Shown in pieces: positions 1-8,473 of a DNA stretch of 35,900 nucleotides; the first letter of the stretch is position 1; the number at the start of each line of letters is the position of its first letter. The notes beneath the pieces are model-generated. The model did not search any database. It was given only the letters and a program-made list of their open reading frames with translations, and was not told the DNA's origin. The stretch is from positions 1 to 35,900 of the forward strand of contig JAFAYA010000127.1 of assembly GCA_019240635.1 (NCBI GenBank), given 5' to 3'. The translations under genes were made by a program, and so were the position numbers. This stretch comes from Acidisphaera sp. (GTDB lineage Bacteria; Pseudomonadota; Alphaproteobacteria; Acetobacterales; Acetobacteraceae).

Positions 1-715
1 GCAGGAGAAGCGGGCTCGCGAGCGGCCGATCCGAGGCATCACTCTCAAACCATTCCAGAAAGCCGAAGGCGAGATGCAGCGTGCTGACGCCGGTCTCCTC
101 CGCAACGGTACGGGCGATGTCCCTGACCTTGGCGAGCTGCCGTTCCAGGGCGTCGGGAAGCACGAGCGCTTGGAACTCCACCGCTGTGCGCACTTGCGCT
201 CCGCCCGGCGCCGCGGCGGTCGGGCGGAGGTCGAAGGACGGATCGATGCCGAGCTTCGCCGCGTACTCGGCCAGGGTGGTCGGCGCTACCGCCTTCCAGG
301 GTGGCATACCGAGCGACTCTCGCACCCGGTCGCGGAGCCTGCGTTCGATCGCCGCCGCCTTAGCCGACGCTGCCTCGTCCACGGACAGCCCTCCCATCTC
401 GTCCGAGTACCGCTCGTCGGTCAGGCGTGCTACCTCCAGCGTGGTACGGAAGCGGGGTTGCCTCTCATCTTCCGGTTCGTCCTCGGATGGGGGCAAGCCA
501 CGGATAGCAAGCGGTTTGTCGTCGGCGAGGTGGGCGAACAGCGCGTCCATGCGACCGTCCACGGCGCGGACGTGCGCGCGCGTGCCGGTCGCACGACCGT
601 GCGAGAACGAGATGAGCGGGTTTCGCGCGGTCAGATCCAGCAAGCGGGAACGGAGCTGCCTGATGGAGGCCGCAACGGCCTCTCGGCGACGGTCCGGACC
701 GCTCGGGAGATTCAT
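1..715 (-). CDS. DUF4011 domain protein, N-terminal part (probable SF1 helicase/nuclease); runs off the left edge
   Basis: Only the first 238 codons are in the window; no stop is reached before base 1. Seen: start ATG at 715-713 with GGAGA a few bases upstream, then an N-terminal motif at residues 25-39 (LLDLTARNPLISFSH). This matches the LLDLSxRNPLLNF signature of DUF4011. The rest is acidic, charged and soluble with no membrane segment. Known for the family: DUF4011 usually opens proteins well over 1,000 residues long that continue with a split superfamily I helicase and often a Vsr/REase-like nuclease; such proteins have been reported in anti-phage defence (from memory, the Hhe type). Inferred: a DNA-acting defence or repair protein. 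The helicase and nuclease domains would lie outside the window, so the function is a prediction from the N-terminus only. It has its own promoter-like element and a gene-free gap on its 5' side. Confidence 0.72.
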   Translation of the reverse strand, partial: MNLPSGPDRRREAVAASIRQLRSRLLDLTARNPLISFSHGRATGTRAHVRAVDGRMDALFAHLADDKPLAIRGLPPSEDEPEDERQPRFRTTLEVARLTDERYSDEMGGLSVDEAASAKAAAIERRLRDRVRESLGMPPWKAVAPTTLAEYAAKLGIDPSFDLRPTAAAPGGAQVRTAVEFQALVLPDALERQLAKVRDIARTVAEETGVSTLHLAFGFLEWFESDASDRPLASPLLL

Positions 716-1397
716 GCTTGTCTCCGCTCCCATAGCCAAAAGAGACCTTGATTATATGGCCAGAACAGCTTTGCGGAAACGTCACGGCGTACAATTCGCC
801 GGTCCGGTGACGTCAAGCGGGCATCAAATCTATTGTCGCCCGCAATTTGCCGGGAAACGTGGGCGTTCTGCGCCGACGTGTGTCCAGCCCTCGCTACGAA
901 GTTCGGTGACGCCCCCCTTCTCTGGGTATAGGTCGCCAAGGTCGTGCGGATTGGGGTTACAGTTACGCATTTGCCTGATCCCTGAATCCATGCGGGGCCA
1001 TGACTCGATTCGGAGGTCGTGTGTTCGGAGCATCGGTCGCGGCGGACAGCACCCTCCGAAGGCTGAGCCCGCGGTCAGCTGCACCGCTGGCAGGCCCTGG
1101 AGGTCGATCGCGGCCGCGAGCTGAGGGAGCAGATGCTCGCCGGGGCTGCCGGTGCGACCGGGCCGATCAGCAAGGGGTCGCTTCCCGGAAGTTCCGTCCG
1201 TTGCAATCAGGGTGGACAACCCTCGACGACTGTCGCGGCGGGCAACGGTCTGCGTGTCGGCACCCAAGCGCCGTGTATGCGGGATCGGCCAAGATCAGCA
1301 AGCCCCGCGACCCCCGACGAAATATCAGCGCCGTATTGCCGGCCCCGCGGCTCTGCCGGCACACTCCGTCGGGCGAGGCGTAGCGGAGGGCAGCGCG
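716..1397. other. Gene-free interval of about 680 bp
   Basis: Apart from the promoter-like box at 751-779, nothing convincing was found. Several open frames cross it on both strands, but none has a recognisable motif, a good ribosome site or a plausible protein composition. No tRNA, terminal inverted repeat or transposase fragment was recognised. The first part (about 730-1000) is less GC-rich than the flanking genes. It may be decayed sequence at the border between the DUF4011 gene and the core-like genes that follow. Confidence 0.5.
751..779 (-). promoter_or_regulatory. Putative promoter of the DUF4011 gene
   Basis: On the minus strand a perfect TATAAT -10 box lies at 756-751, about 35 bases before the ATG at 715. 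A weak -35 candidate (TTTCCG, 779-774) sits 17 bases further upstream. The AT-rich patch stands out against the GC-rich surroundings. The -10 is clear; the -35 is poor, so this is a likely rather than certain sigma70-type promoter. Confidence 0.5.
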
Positions 1398-3371
1398 ATG
1401 TCGGCATCCTCGTCGGGACAGGGCGGGCGGGAGCGCGCGGCCGCCCTCGTTGGCCCCTACGGCAGCGGCAAGTCCACCCTGTTCGAGGCGCTGCTCGCGG
1501 CAGCCGGGTCGCCGGTCAAGCGCCCGGGGGACGCGCGCAACCGGACCATGAGCACCGAGCTGCGCCTCGGCCACTGCAGCTATCTGGGCAACGCCTGGTC
1601 GCTGCTGGACTGCCCGGGCTCGATCGAGTTCGCGCACGAGGCCGCGTGCGCGCTCGGCATCGCCGACATCGCCGTCGTGGTCTGCGAGCCGGAGCCGGCG
1701 CGCGCCCTCACCGTCGCCCCGCTGCTGCGCCATCTGGCCGCGCAGCACATCCCGCATATCCTCTTCATCAACAAGGTGGACGTGCTGGACTGCCCGGTGC
1801 GCGAAATCATCGCCGCGTTGCAGGCGCACACCGACCGCCCGCTGGTGCTCCGCCAGGTGCCGATCCGCGAGGGCCAGGGTGCGGCGGGCTACGTCGACGT
1901 CGTCAGCGAGCGCGCCTACCGCTACCGCAAGGGTCAGGCCTCCGAGCTGATGCAGCTTCCCTCGGACATGCAGGACCGCGAGAAGCAGGCCTACGACGCG
2001 CTGGTCGAAGTCCTGGCCGACCACGACGACGCGCTGCTGGAAAAGATCCTGGAGGACGTGAAGCCGAGCACCGAGGAGGTCTATCGCCAGCTCCGCAAGG
2101 ACCTGGCGGCCGGCGCGGTGACGGAGGTGCTGCTCGGCGCCGGCGAGCACGACCACGGCATCCGCCGGCTGTGGAAGGCGCTGCGCCATGACGCGCCTGA
2201 GGTGCAGCAGACGGCGGCGCGGCGCGGCATCGACGGGGCCGGCGAAAGCCTGGCCCAGGTGTTCAAGACCGCCTATGCCGGCCATACCGGCAAGCTCTCC
2301 TACGCGCGCATCTGGCGCGGCGGGCTGAAGGACGGGACGAGCCTCGCCGGCTCGCGCCTGGGCGGCATCTGGCGCATGCCCGGCGCCGAGGCCGCGAAGG
2401 TGCCGGAGGCGCAGCAGGGCGAGGTGGTGGCGCTCGGCCGGCTCGACGGTGTCGGCACCGGTGCGACGCTCTCGACCGGGGCGGCGGTGGCGCTGACCTC
2501 GCCCGAGCCGCCGCCGCCCGTCTATGCGCTGGCGATCGCCACCTCGGATCGCAAGGACGACGTAAAACTGTCCGGCGCCTTGCAGAAGCTGGTGGAGGAG
2601 GACCCGTCGCTGCGCATCGACCACGACGCGGAGACCGGCGAGACCGTGCTGCGCGGCCAGGGCGAGATCCACCTGAATGCCGTGATCGAGCGGCTGGCCC
2701 GGCAGTACAACATGAAGGTGACCACCACGCGGCCGCAGGTGCCGTTCAAGGAAACCATCCGCCGCGCCGTGCACCAGCACTCCCGCCTGAAACGGCAGAC
2801 CGGCGGGCACGGCCAGTTCGCCGACGTGAAGATCGACATCGCGCCGCTTCCCCGCGGCGAGGGCTTCGTGTTCCACGACCGTATCGTCGGCGGCGCCGTG
2901 CCGCGCCAGTACATCCCGGCGGTCGGCGAGGCAGCGGAGGACGCCATCCGCAAGGGGCCGTTCGGCTTCCCGGTGGTGGATGTGTCCGTGACCTTGGTGG
3001 ACGGCACGTTCCACTCCGTGGACAGCTCCGACATGGCCTTCAAGTCGGCCACGCGCATGGCGATGACCGAGGGCCTGGCGAAGGCCGACCCGGTGATGCT
3101 GGAGCCGATCGACCGGGTGACCGTCAGCGTGCCGAACGAATTCACCGCCAAGGCGCAGCGGCTGCTGACCGGGCGGCGCGGCCAGATTCTCGGCTACGCC
3201 GAGCGCCCGGACCGTCCGGGCTGGGACGACGTGGAGGCGCTGGTGCCGCAGGCCGAGCTGCACGACTTCATCATCGAGCTGCGCTCGCAGACCCTGGGTC
3301 TGGGCAGCTACCGGCACGCGTTCGACCACCTGGCCGAAGCGCGCGGCCGGATCGAGCGCGGCGCGGCGTAG
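1398..3371 (+). CDS. Elongation factor G-like GTPase (EF-G paralogue)
   Basis: A 657-aa translational GTPase with EF-G domain order. G1 is GPYGSGKST (residues 19-27), G3 is DCPGS (71-75) and G4 is NKVD (125-128), followed by domain II, a domain III with the QGEIHL-type motif, and domains IV-V ending near ELRSQTLGLGSY. The ATG at 1398 follows GGAGGG at good spacing; the frame is open further upstream but without family sequence. It differs from canonical EF-G: it is shorter, no clear RGIT-type switch I is visible, and the catalytic His of the DxPGH motif is Ser. These traits fit the EF-G-like (EF-G2 type) paralogues whose role is poorly defined; they are not assumed to be the main translocase. 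The next gene starts one base after its stop. Confidence 0.9.
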   Translation: MSASSSGQGGRERAAALVGPYGSGKSTLFEALLAAAGSPVKRPGDARNRTMSTELRLGHCSYLGNAWSLLDCPGSIEFAHEAACALGIADIAVVVCEPEPARALTVAPLLRHLAAQHIPHILFINKVDVLDCPVREIIAALQAHTDRPLVLRQVPIREGQGAAGYVDVVSERAYRYRKGQASELMQLPSDMQDREKQAYDALVEVLADHDDALLEKILEDVKPSTEEVYRQLRKDLAAGAVTEVLLGAGEHDHGIRRLWKALRHDAPEVQQTAARRGIDGAGESLAQVFKTAYAGHTGKLSYARIWRGGLKDGTSLAGSRLGGIWRMPGAEAAKVPEAQQGEVVALGRLDGVGTGATLSTGAAVALTSPEPPPPVYALAIATSDRKDDVKLSGALQKLVEEDPSLRIDHDAETGETVLRGQGEIHLNAVIERLARQYNMKVTTTRPQVPFKETIRRAVHQHSRLKRQTGGHGQFADVKIDIAPLPRGEGFVFHDRIVGGAVPRQYIPAVGEAAEDAIRKGPFGFPVVDVSVTLVDGTFHSVDSSDMAFKSATRMAMTEGLAKADPVMLEPIDRVTVSVPNEFTAKAQRLLTGRRGQILGYAERPDRPGWDDVEALVPQAELHDFIIELRSQTLGLGSYRHAFDHLAEARGRIERGAA

Positions 3372-3372
3372 C

Positions 3373-3963
3373 ATGTCCGAGCATCCGATCAGCCGCTTTC
3401 CCGTTCCCGCGATCGCCGACCTGCCGGAGGACATCCGGGCGCGCGTCCTGACGGTGCAGGAGAAATCCGGCTTTGTGCCCAACGTCTTTCTGGCGCTGGC
3501 GTATCGGCCCGACGAGTTCCGCGCCTTCTTCGCCTACCACGACGCGCTGATGGAAAAGCCGGGCGGCCTGAGCAAAGCCGAGCGCGAGATGATCGTGGTG
3601 GCGACCAGCAGTGCCAATCAATGCCAGTATTGCGTGGTGGCGCACGGCGCCATCCTGCGCATCCGCGCGAAAAACCCGCTGATCGCCGACCAGATCGCCG
3701 CCAACTGGCGCAAGTCCGACATCACGCCGAGGCAGCGCGCCATGCTGGAGTACGCGATGAAGGTCGCGCTGTCGGCGCACACGCTGGACGAGGCCGACCG
3801 CACCGCGCTGGAGCGCCACGGTTTTGCGGAGGCTGACATCTGGGATATCGCCGCTATCGCCGCCTTCTTCGGGATGTCCAACCGTCTGGCCAACGCAATG
3901 GCGCTCAGGCCGAACGACGCGTTTTTCGCGATGGGGCGGCAATTCCAGGAACAATCCGGATAG
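3373..3963 (+). CDS. Peroxidase-related AhpD/carboxymuconolactone decarboxylase-like protein
   Basis: A 196-aa soluble protein of the AhpD-like fold. The redox motif CQYCVVAH (residues 84-91, CxxC plus His) matches the proton-relay active site of alkylhydroperoxidase D-type proteins. The N-terminal part (KSGFVPNVFLALAYRPDEF) and the overall length match the 'uncharacterised peroxidase-related enzyme' subfamily. The likely activity is thiol-dependent peroxide reduction, but the physiological partner is unknown. It starts one base after the EF-G-like gene, so both are probably on one transcript. CMD enzymes that act on lactones lack the CxxC pair, which argues against a catabolic decarboxylase. 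Confidence 0.85.
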   Translation: MSEHPISRFPVPAIADLPEDIRARVLTVQEKSGFVPNVFLALAYRPDEFRAFFAYHDALMEKPGGLSKAEREMIVVATSSANQCQYCVVAHGAILRIRAKNPLIADQIAANWRKSDITPRQRAMLEYAMKVALSAHTLDEADRTALERHGFAEADIWDIAAIAAFFGMSNRLANAMALRPNDAFFAMGRQFQEQSG

Positions 3964-3974
3964 TTGCTCCTCCG

Positions 3975-4568
3975 ATGCCGAGACCCAGGGCCCTGACCCA
4001 GCCGAATTCAAAGGTCCGGTCGGTCTCTTCGCAAACGATGTGCGAGGGCTTGCCCCCCATCATCGCCGTCGATGGGCGAACGCTGATCCTCGGGAGCATG
4101 CCGGGAGCGAGGTCCTTGCAGGCTCGCCAGTATTACGCCCATCCGCGCAACCTGTTCTGGCAGATCATGGGCGAGCTGATCGGGTTCGATCCTGCTTTGC
4201 CTTACCCGGCCCGCCTCGAGGCTTTGACCCGCGCAGGCCTGTCGCTTTGGGACGTGCTCCGCTCCTGTGTACGGAAAGGCAGTCTCGACTCGGCCATAAG
4301 CACCGGGATTCCGAACGATTTCGCCGCCTTCTTTGCCGGACATCCCAGCCTTTCCCGCGTGTTCTTCAATGGCGGCAAGTCGGAGGCCATTTTTCGGCGG
4401 CATGTCCTGTCGACGCTGGCAGACGCCGATCTGGTACTCCGCCGGTTGCCGTCGACCAGCCCGGCCCATGCCAGCATGGGTTTTGCGGAAAAGCTCAGAG
4501 CCTGGCGGGCTGTGCTCGACTCCCCGATGCACGACCGCGGGACACTCGGAGGCGTGCCGAGCCCGTGA
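3975..4568 (+). CDS. Hypoxanthine-DNA glycosylase (UDG superfamily, family 6-like)
   Basis: Predicted to excise deoxyinosine (hypoxanthine) from DNA in base excision repair. Seen: the UDG-fold first motif LILGSMPGARSLQ, then YYAHPRNLFWQIM, and a C-terminal LPSTSPAHAS motif corresponding to the second catalytic loop. These are hallmarks of the DNA-deoxyinosine glycosylase group. The longest frame gives 197 aa, but homologues usually begin just before GLPPI, so the ATG at 4038 (176 aa) is an equally good or better start; neither has a strong Shine-Dalgarno. It lies 11 bases after the AhpD-like gene and may be co-transcribed. Base use is slightly less GC-rich than its neighbours. Confidence 0.85.
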   Translation: MPRPRALTQPNSKVRSVSSQTMCEGLPPIIAVDGRTLILGSMPGARSLQARQYYAHPRNLFWQIMGELIGFDPALPYPARLEALTRAGLSLWDVLRSCVRKGSLDSAISTGIPNDFAAFFAGHPSLSRVFFNGGKSEAIFRRHVLSTLADADLVLRRLPSTSPAHASMGFAEKLRAWRAVLDSPMHDRGTLGGVPSP

Positions 4569-4601
4569 CTTGAACCGTTGCCGCCAGCCTGGAGCATCAT
4601 C

Positions 4602-5467
4602 ATGCTGACCAGCGAGCAGACCGCGTTCTTCCGTACCAACGGCTACCTCGTCGTCGAAGACGCCGTCACCGCCGATCTCCTCGCCCGGCTGCGCCGCGAC
4701 TTTGCGGGCTGGGTCGAGGAAAGCCGCGTCCACGACGCACCGTATGGCGAGATGATCGACGGCCGCGCCCGTTTCGACCTGGAATCCGGCCACAGCGCCG
4801 ACCACCCCGCCTTGCGCCGCGTCTCCTCGCCCATCGAGGTATCGGACGCCTACTACGAGGCGATGGCCGCCTCGCGCATCGTCGAGGCGGTCGCCGAGCT
4901 GATCGGCCCGAACGTCAAGCTGCACCACACGAAGATCAATTCCAAACTTCCGCACACCGCGACGAAGGTGGAGTGGCACCAGGATTTCCCGTTCACCCCG
5001 CACAGAACGACGACCTCGTCACCGCCCTGCTGATGGTCGACGAGGTCACCGACGAGAATGGCCCGCTGGAAGTGGTGCCGGGCAGCCATAGGGGGCCGAT
5101 CGAGTCCATCTGGCACGGCGGCCGTTTCACCGGCGCGGTCAGCGCGGCGGTGAAGCAGCGCTGCGTCGCCCAGGCGGTGCGCTGCACCGGCCCGGCCGGC
5201 GCCGTCTGCCTGATGCACACGCGGCTGCTGCACGGTTCGACGGCCAACCACTCCGATCACGCGCGCACGCTCTCCATCGTCGTCTATTCGGCGGAGGATG
5301 CGGTGCCGCTCTGCCCGAACCCCGTGCCCAGCCGCTACGAGGGGCTGATCGTGCACGGGGACAAGACGGGCAACGTGCGCAGCACGCCGTTCTCGCTACG
5401 CCTGCCGCAGAAGCCGACCGGCGCCTCCTTCTTCGTTCAGCAGGCGGCGGCGCAAGCCGGCGCGTGA
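4602..5467 (+). pseudogene. Phytanoyl-CoA dioxygenase family protein, frameshifted
   Basis: Fe(II)/2-oxoglutarate-dependent oxygenase in two frames. The first frame runs from ATG 4602 (GGAG at 4591-4594) through the iron-binding HxD (WHQDFPFTP) and then hits a stop at 5031-5033. The second frame resumes directly after the HxD with NDDLVTALLMVDEV and ENGPLEVVPGSH, and contains the distal His (LLHGSTAN), ending at 5467. Family members read WHQDF..PH.NDD, so one base is missing near 5003-5005 (cac-ag-aac should be three codons). With one base restored the protein is 288 aa, normal for the family. No other damage is visible, so this is either a recent mutation or a sequencing error. Confidence 0.85.
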
Positions 5468-5480
5468 CGGCTGCCCTCGA

Positions 5481-6965
5481 TCAGCCCCGCGTCGGCTGCG
5501 GGCGCGATCCCGGGGGCGGCTCCGGCGGGTCATGGTGGCCGCTCAGCTCCTCTCCCGCCGAAGGTTTCAGGCGGCTGCTGACCGCCGGGGCCAGCATCGC
5601 CACGCCCGCCACCATCAGGAACGCCACCGAGAAGTCCGACAGCATCGGCTGCGCATGGCCCATCAGCGCCTCGGAGGCGGCCAGCGTCGCCGCCGAGACG
5701 GCGATGCCGAGCGTCAGCGAAAGCTGCTGGAATGTCGTGTAGAAGCTCGTCGCGGCACTCATCTTCAGCCGCGGCACGTCGGCATAGGCGATGGTGTTGT
5801 AGGCCATGAACTGCAGCGACTGGAAGAAGCCGCCGACCAGCAGCAGCGCGTAGATCGTCACCATCGGCCAGGACGGCCGCAGCGCCGCGTTGCTCGCCAG
5901 CAGCAGGGTCGCGATCAGGCCGATCCACACCATGACGCTGCGAAAACCGAGCCGGCGCAGGAAGGCTGGCGCGGTCAGCCGCATCAGCAGCGAGCCGGCG
6001 GAGCTGGAGAACGTGATCAGCCCGCTCTGGGCGGCCGACACCCCGAAGCCGAGCTGCAGCATCATCGGCAGCAGGAACGGCAGCGCGCCGACGCCGATGC
6101 GCGACAGCGTGCCGGCGAACACCGAGAGGCGGAACGTCGGGATGCGCATCAGCCGGAAGTCCAGCACCGGCTGGGGGTGATGCCGGGCGTGCCGGCGGTA
6201 CAGCACGGCGCAGATCGCGCCGATCACCACCAGCCCGCCGGCCAGGCTGCGAGAGCCGACGCCGCGGCTGGCCAGCTCCAGGCCGAACATCAGGCAGCAG
6301 AGCGCGACCGCCGAGAGCACGAGGCCGACGGGGTCGAAGCGGATTCGCCCGGGCTCGCGCAGCTCCTCGATGAACAGCGTCACCAGCACCATGCCGACGA
6401 GCCCGATCGGCACGTTGATGTAGAAGATCCAGCGCCAGTCCAGGTAGGTGACGATGAACCCGCCGACCGGCGGGCCGAGGATCGGCCCGATCGTCGCCGG
6501 GATCATCAGCCAGGCCATTGCCGTCACCAGCTCGGACTTCTTCACCGTGCGCAGCAGCACGAGCCGCCCCACCGGCACCATCATCGCCCCGCCGATGCCC
6601 TGCAGGATGCGCGCGCCCACCAGGAAGGCCAGGCTCGGCGATTGCGCGCAGAGCAGGGAGCCCGCGACGAACAGCCCGATCGCGGCGCGGAACACCGAGC
6701 GCGCGCCGAACCGGTCCGCCGCCTTGCCGCTCACCGGGATGAACACGGCGAGGCTGAGCAGGTACGAGGTCAGCGCCACGTTCATGTGCAGGGGATCGAC
6801 GCGGAAATAGCGCGCCATGGTCGGCAAGGCGGTCGCCAGCACCGTACCGTCGAGCTGCTCCATGAACAGCGCGCTCGCCACGATCAGCGCCGTCACCCGC
6901 GGGCTCGCGCGCCGGGTGAGGGCGGTCCTGGCCGGGGCGGAGCGGGAGGCGGGCAGGCCGGACAT
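5481..6965 (-). CDS. MFS drug-exporter-like transporter, DHA2 (14-TM) type
   Basis: A 494-aa integral membrane protein of the EmrB/QacA type, a proton-driven exporter. Seen: motif D1-like LDGTVLATALPTM at TM1, motif A-like GKAADRFGARSV between TM2 and TM3, and motif C-like ATIGPILGPPVGGFI in TM5. About 14 hydrophobic segments are followed by a polar Pro-rich tail. It resembles MdtD-like members; the substrate cannot be told. No adjacent membrane-fusion protein or TetR regulator is present, so it may act alone or with outside partners. ATG at 6965 is the first good start. It is convergent with the frameshifted dioxygenase, leaving 13 bases between them. Confidence 0.9.
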   Translation of the reverse strand: MSGLPASRSAPARTALTRRASPRVTALIVASALFMEQLDGTVLATALPTMARYFRVDPLHMNVALTSYLLSLAVFIPVSGKAADRFGARSVFRAAIGLFVAGSLLCAQSPSLAFLVGARILQGIGGAMMVPVGRLVLLRTVKKSELVTAMAWLMIPATIGPILGPPVGGFIVTYLDWRWIFYINVPIGLVGMVLVTLFIEELREPGRIRFDPVGLVLSAVALCCLMFGLELASRGVGSRSLAGGLVVIGAICAVLYRRHARHHPQPVLDFRLMRIPTFRLSVFAGTLSRIGVGALPFLLPMMLQLGFGVSAAQSGLITFSSSAGSLLMRLTAPAFLRRLGFRSVMVWIGLIATLLLASNAALRPSWPMVTIYALLLVGGFFQSLQFMAYNTIAYADVPRLKMSAATSFYTTFQQLSLTLGIAVSAATLAASEALMGHAQPMLSDFSVAFLMVAGVAMLAPAVSSRLKPSAGEELSGHHDPPEPPPGSRPQPTRG

Positions 6966-7028
6966 GCCGCCAGCATGGCGCAGGACGGCGCCGGCCAGAA
7001 GGCCGGGCGTGCGGATGGCCAGGGTTCA

Positions 7029-7048
7029 GCGCGCCGGGTTCGGCGCGC
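7029..7048 (-). terminator. GC-rich hairpin between MFS gene and small membrane protein gene
   Basis: A perfect 7-bp stem (GCGCGCC / GGCGCGC) with a 6-base loop lies just past the stop of the 58-aa gene on the minus strand. There is no T-run, so intrinsic termination is uncertain. Confidence 0.3.
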
Positions 7049-7053
7049 CGGGG

Positions 7054-7230
7054 TCAGCGCGCAGGCATCTCCAGCCGCAGGCAGTCGGTCCGGCCGGAGG
7101 CCACGCAGTCCCGGTAGGCAACCGCGTGGTAGAGTTTTGGGAACAGCCACCAGCCGCCGAGCAGCAGGGCGGCGATCACCGCCAGGGTGATCAGCGCCAG
7201 CGGGTCCCAGGAGCGGCCGTCGGGCGGCAC
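7054..7230 (-). CDS. Small single-pass membrane protein, function unknown
   Basis: A 58-aa protein: a short polar N-terminus, one strong transmembrane helix (ALITLAVIAALLLGGWWLF) and a short tail with two cysteines in DCVASGRTDC. From memory, very similar tails (DCVxSGRxNC) occur in small unnamed alphaproteobacterial membrane proteins, which supports a real gene. GTG at 7230 is used here; a TTG at 7236 in the same frame is possible. It lies 22 bases downstream of the glutaryl-CoA dehydrogenase gene on the same strand and is probably co-transcribed with it. The cysteine pair could form a disulfide or bind metal if periplasmic. No function is assigned. Confidence 0.6.
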   Translation of the reverse strand: MPPDGRSWDPLALITLAVIAALLLGGWWLFPKLYHAVAYRDCVASGRTDCLRLEMPAR

Positions 7231-7252
7231 GTCCAAGGCGCCCCGCGCCGCC

Positions 7253-8473
7253 TCACGTGAACGCCTGGATGCCGGTGATCGCCCGGCCGAGGATCAGCGC
7301 GTGGACGTCGTGCGTGCCCTCGTAGGTGTTCACGGTCTCCAGGTTGCAGACGTGGCGCATCACGTGGAACTCGGCCGAGATGCCGTTGCCGCCGTGCATG
7401 TCGCGCGCGGCCCGCGCGATGTCCAGCGCCTTGCCGCAGTTGTTGCGCTTGATCAGCGAGATCGCCTCGGGCGCCAGCCGCCGCGCGTCGAACAGCCGGC
7501 CCGCCTGCAGGCACGCCTGCAGCCCGAGCGCGATCTCGGTCGCCATGTCCGCCAGCTTCTTCTGGATGAGCTGGTTCGCCGCCAGCGGCCGGCCGAACTG
7601 CTTTCGGTCCAGCGTGTATTGCCGGGCCGCGGCCAGGCAGAATTCGGCGGCCCCCATCGTCCCCCAGGCGATCCCGTAGCGGGCCCGGTTGAGGCAGCCG
7701 AACGGGCCGCGCAGGCCGCTCACGTTGGGCAGCAGGTTGGCTTCCGGCACCTCGGCCCCGTCCATCACGATCTCGCCGGTCACCGAAGCGCGCAGCGACA
7801 GCTTCTTCTCGATCTTCGGCGTGCTCCAGCCCGGCATGTCGCGTTCCAGGATGAAGCCGCGGATTGCGCCGTCATGCGCGTCCGACTTCGCCCAGACCAC
7901 CGCGACGTCGGCGATCGGCGCATTGGTGATCCACATCTTGCTGCCGGTCAGCCGGTAGCCGCCGCGCGAGCGCTCCGCGCGCGTGCGCATCGAGCCGGGG
8001 TCGGAGCCGGAATCCGGCTCGGTCAGGCCGAAGCAGCCGATCCACTCGCCACTCGCCAGTTTCGGCAAGTATTTCTGGCGCTGCGCCTGGTCGCCGTAGG
8101 CATGGATCGGGTGCATGACCAGCGAGGACTGCACCGACATCGCCGAGCGGTAGCCGGAGTCCACCCGCTCCACCTCGCGTGCCACCAGGCCATAGGAGAC
8201 ATAGCCGAGGCCGGCGCCGCCGTACTGCTCCGGAATCGTCGATCCGAGCAGGCCGAGCGCGCCCATCTCGGTCATGATCTCGCGGTCGAACCTCTCGTCC
8301 ATGTAGGCGGTCATCACCCGCGGCAGCAGCTTTTCCTGCGCGTAGCCCCGCGCGGTGTCGCGGACCAGGCGCTCCTCCTCGGTGAGCTGGTGGTCGAGCC
8401 CGAACGGGTCGGACCAGTCGAACCGCGCCGGGCCGGACGGTGCCGCCGGGGGTCGCTCGATTGCCACGCTCAT
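7253..8473 (-). CDS. gcdH: Glutaryl-CoA dehydrogenase (acyl-CoA dehydrogenase family)
   Basis: FAD enzyme oxidising and decarboxylating glutaryl-CoA to crotonyl-CoA in lysine, tryptophan and aromatic-acid breakdown, passing electrons to ETF. Seen in 406 aa: the N-terminal helical domain, the acyl-CoA dehydrogenase signature [14 protein letters not shown], the beta-domain motif [14 protein letters not shown], and a C-terminal end [19 protein letters not shown]. The catalytic base is Glu385 in the YEGT motif. The last block closely matches glutaryl-CoA dehydrogenase rather than short- or medium-chain enzymes. ATG 8473 is preceded by GGAGGAGG at ideal spacing. It is divergent from glpD (131 bp between starts). 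No transporter or CoA-transferase for glutarate is adjacent. Confidence 0.92.
   Translation of the reverse strand: MSVAIERPPAAPSGPARFDWSDPFGLDHQLTEEERLVRDTARGYAQEKLLPRVMTAYMDERFDREIMTEMGALGLLGSTIPEQYGGAGLGYVSYGLVAREVERVDSGYRSAMSVQSSLVMHPIHAYGDQAQRQKYLPKLASGEWIGCFGLTEPDSGSDPGSMRTRAERSRGGYRLTGSKMWITNAPIADVAVVWAKSDAHDGAIRGFILERDMPGWSTPKIEKKLSLRASVTGEIVMDGAEVPEANLLPNVSGLRGPFGCLNRARYGIAWGTMGAAEFCLAAARQYTLDRKQFGRPLAANQLIQKKLADMATEIALGLQACLQAGRLFDARRLAPEAISLIKRNNCGKALDIARAARDMHGGNGISAEFHVMRHVCNLETVNTYEGTHDVHALILGRAITGIQAFT

Noticed and set aside
81-1124. Long plus-strand open frame opposite the DUF4011 gene and into the gap
   Set aside because: Its first two thirds are the antisense of a clearly recognisable DUF4011 N-terminus; the rest has no motif or ribosome site.
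1080-1220. Possible gene remnant (reading like REQMLAGAAGATG)
   Set aside because: No recognisable family, no ribosome site and no longer conserved context; kept only as part of the gene-free interval.
1167-3482. Very long minus-strand open frame (over 700 codons)
   Set aside because: Antisense shadow of the EF-G-like gene in GC-rich DNA; composition is His/Arg-rich without any family motif.
4973-5467. Second half of the dioxygenase as an independent gene
   Set aside because: No plausible ribosome site, and it starts mid-domain right after the HxD motif; it is the frameshifted 3' half of the same gene.
5532-7190. Plus-strand open frame of 552 codons
   Set aside because: Antisense of the MFS transporter; extremely Gln/Arg/His-rich with no hydrophobic or domain pattern.
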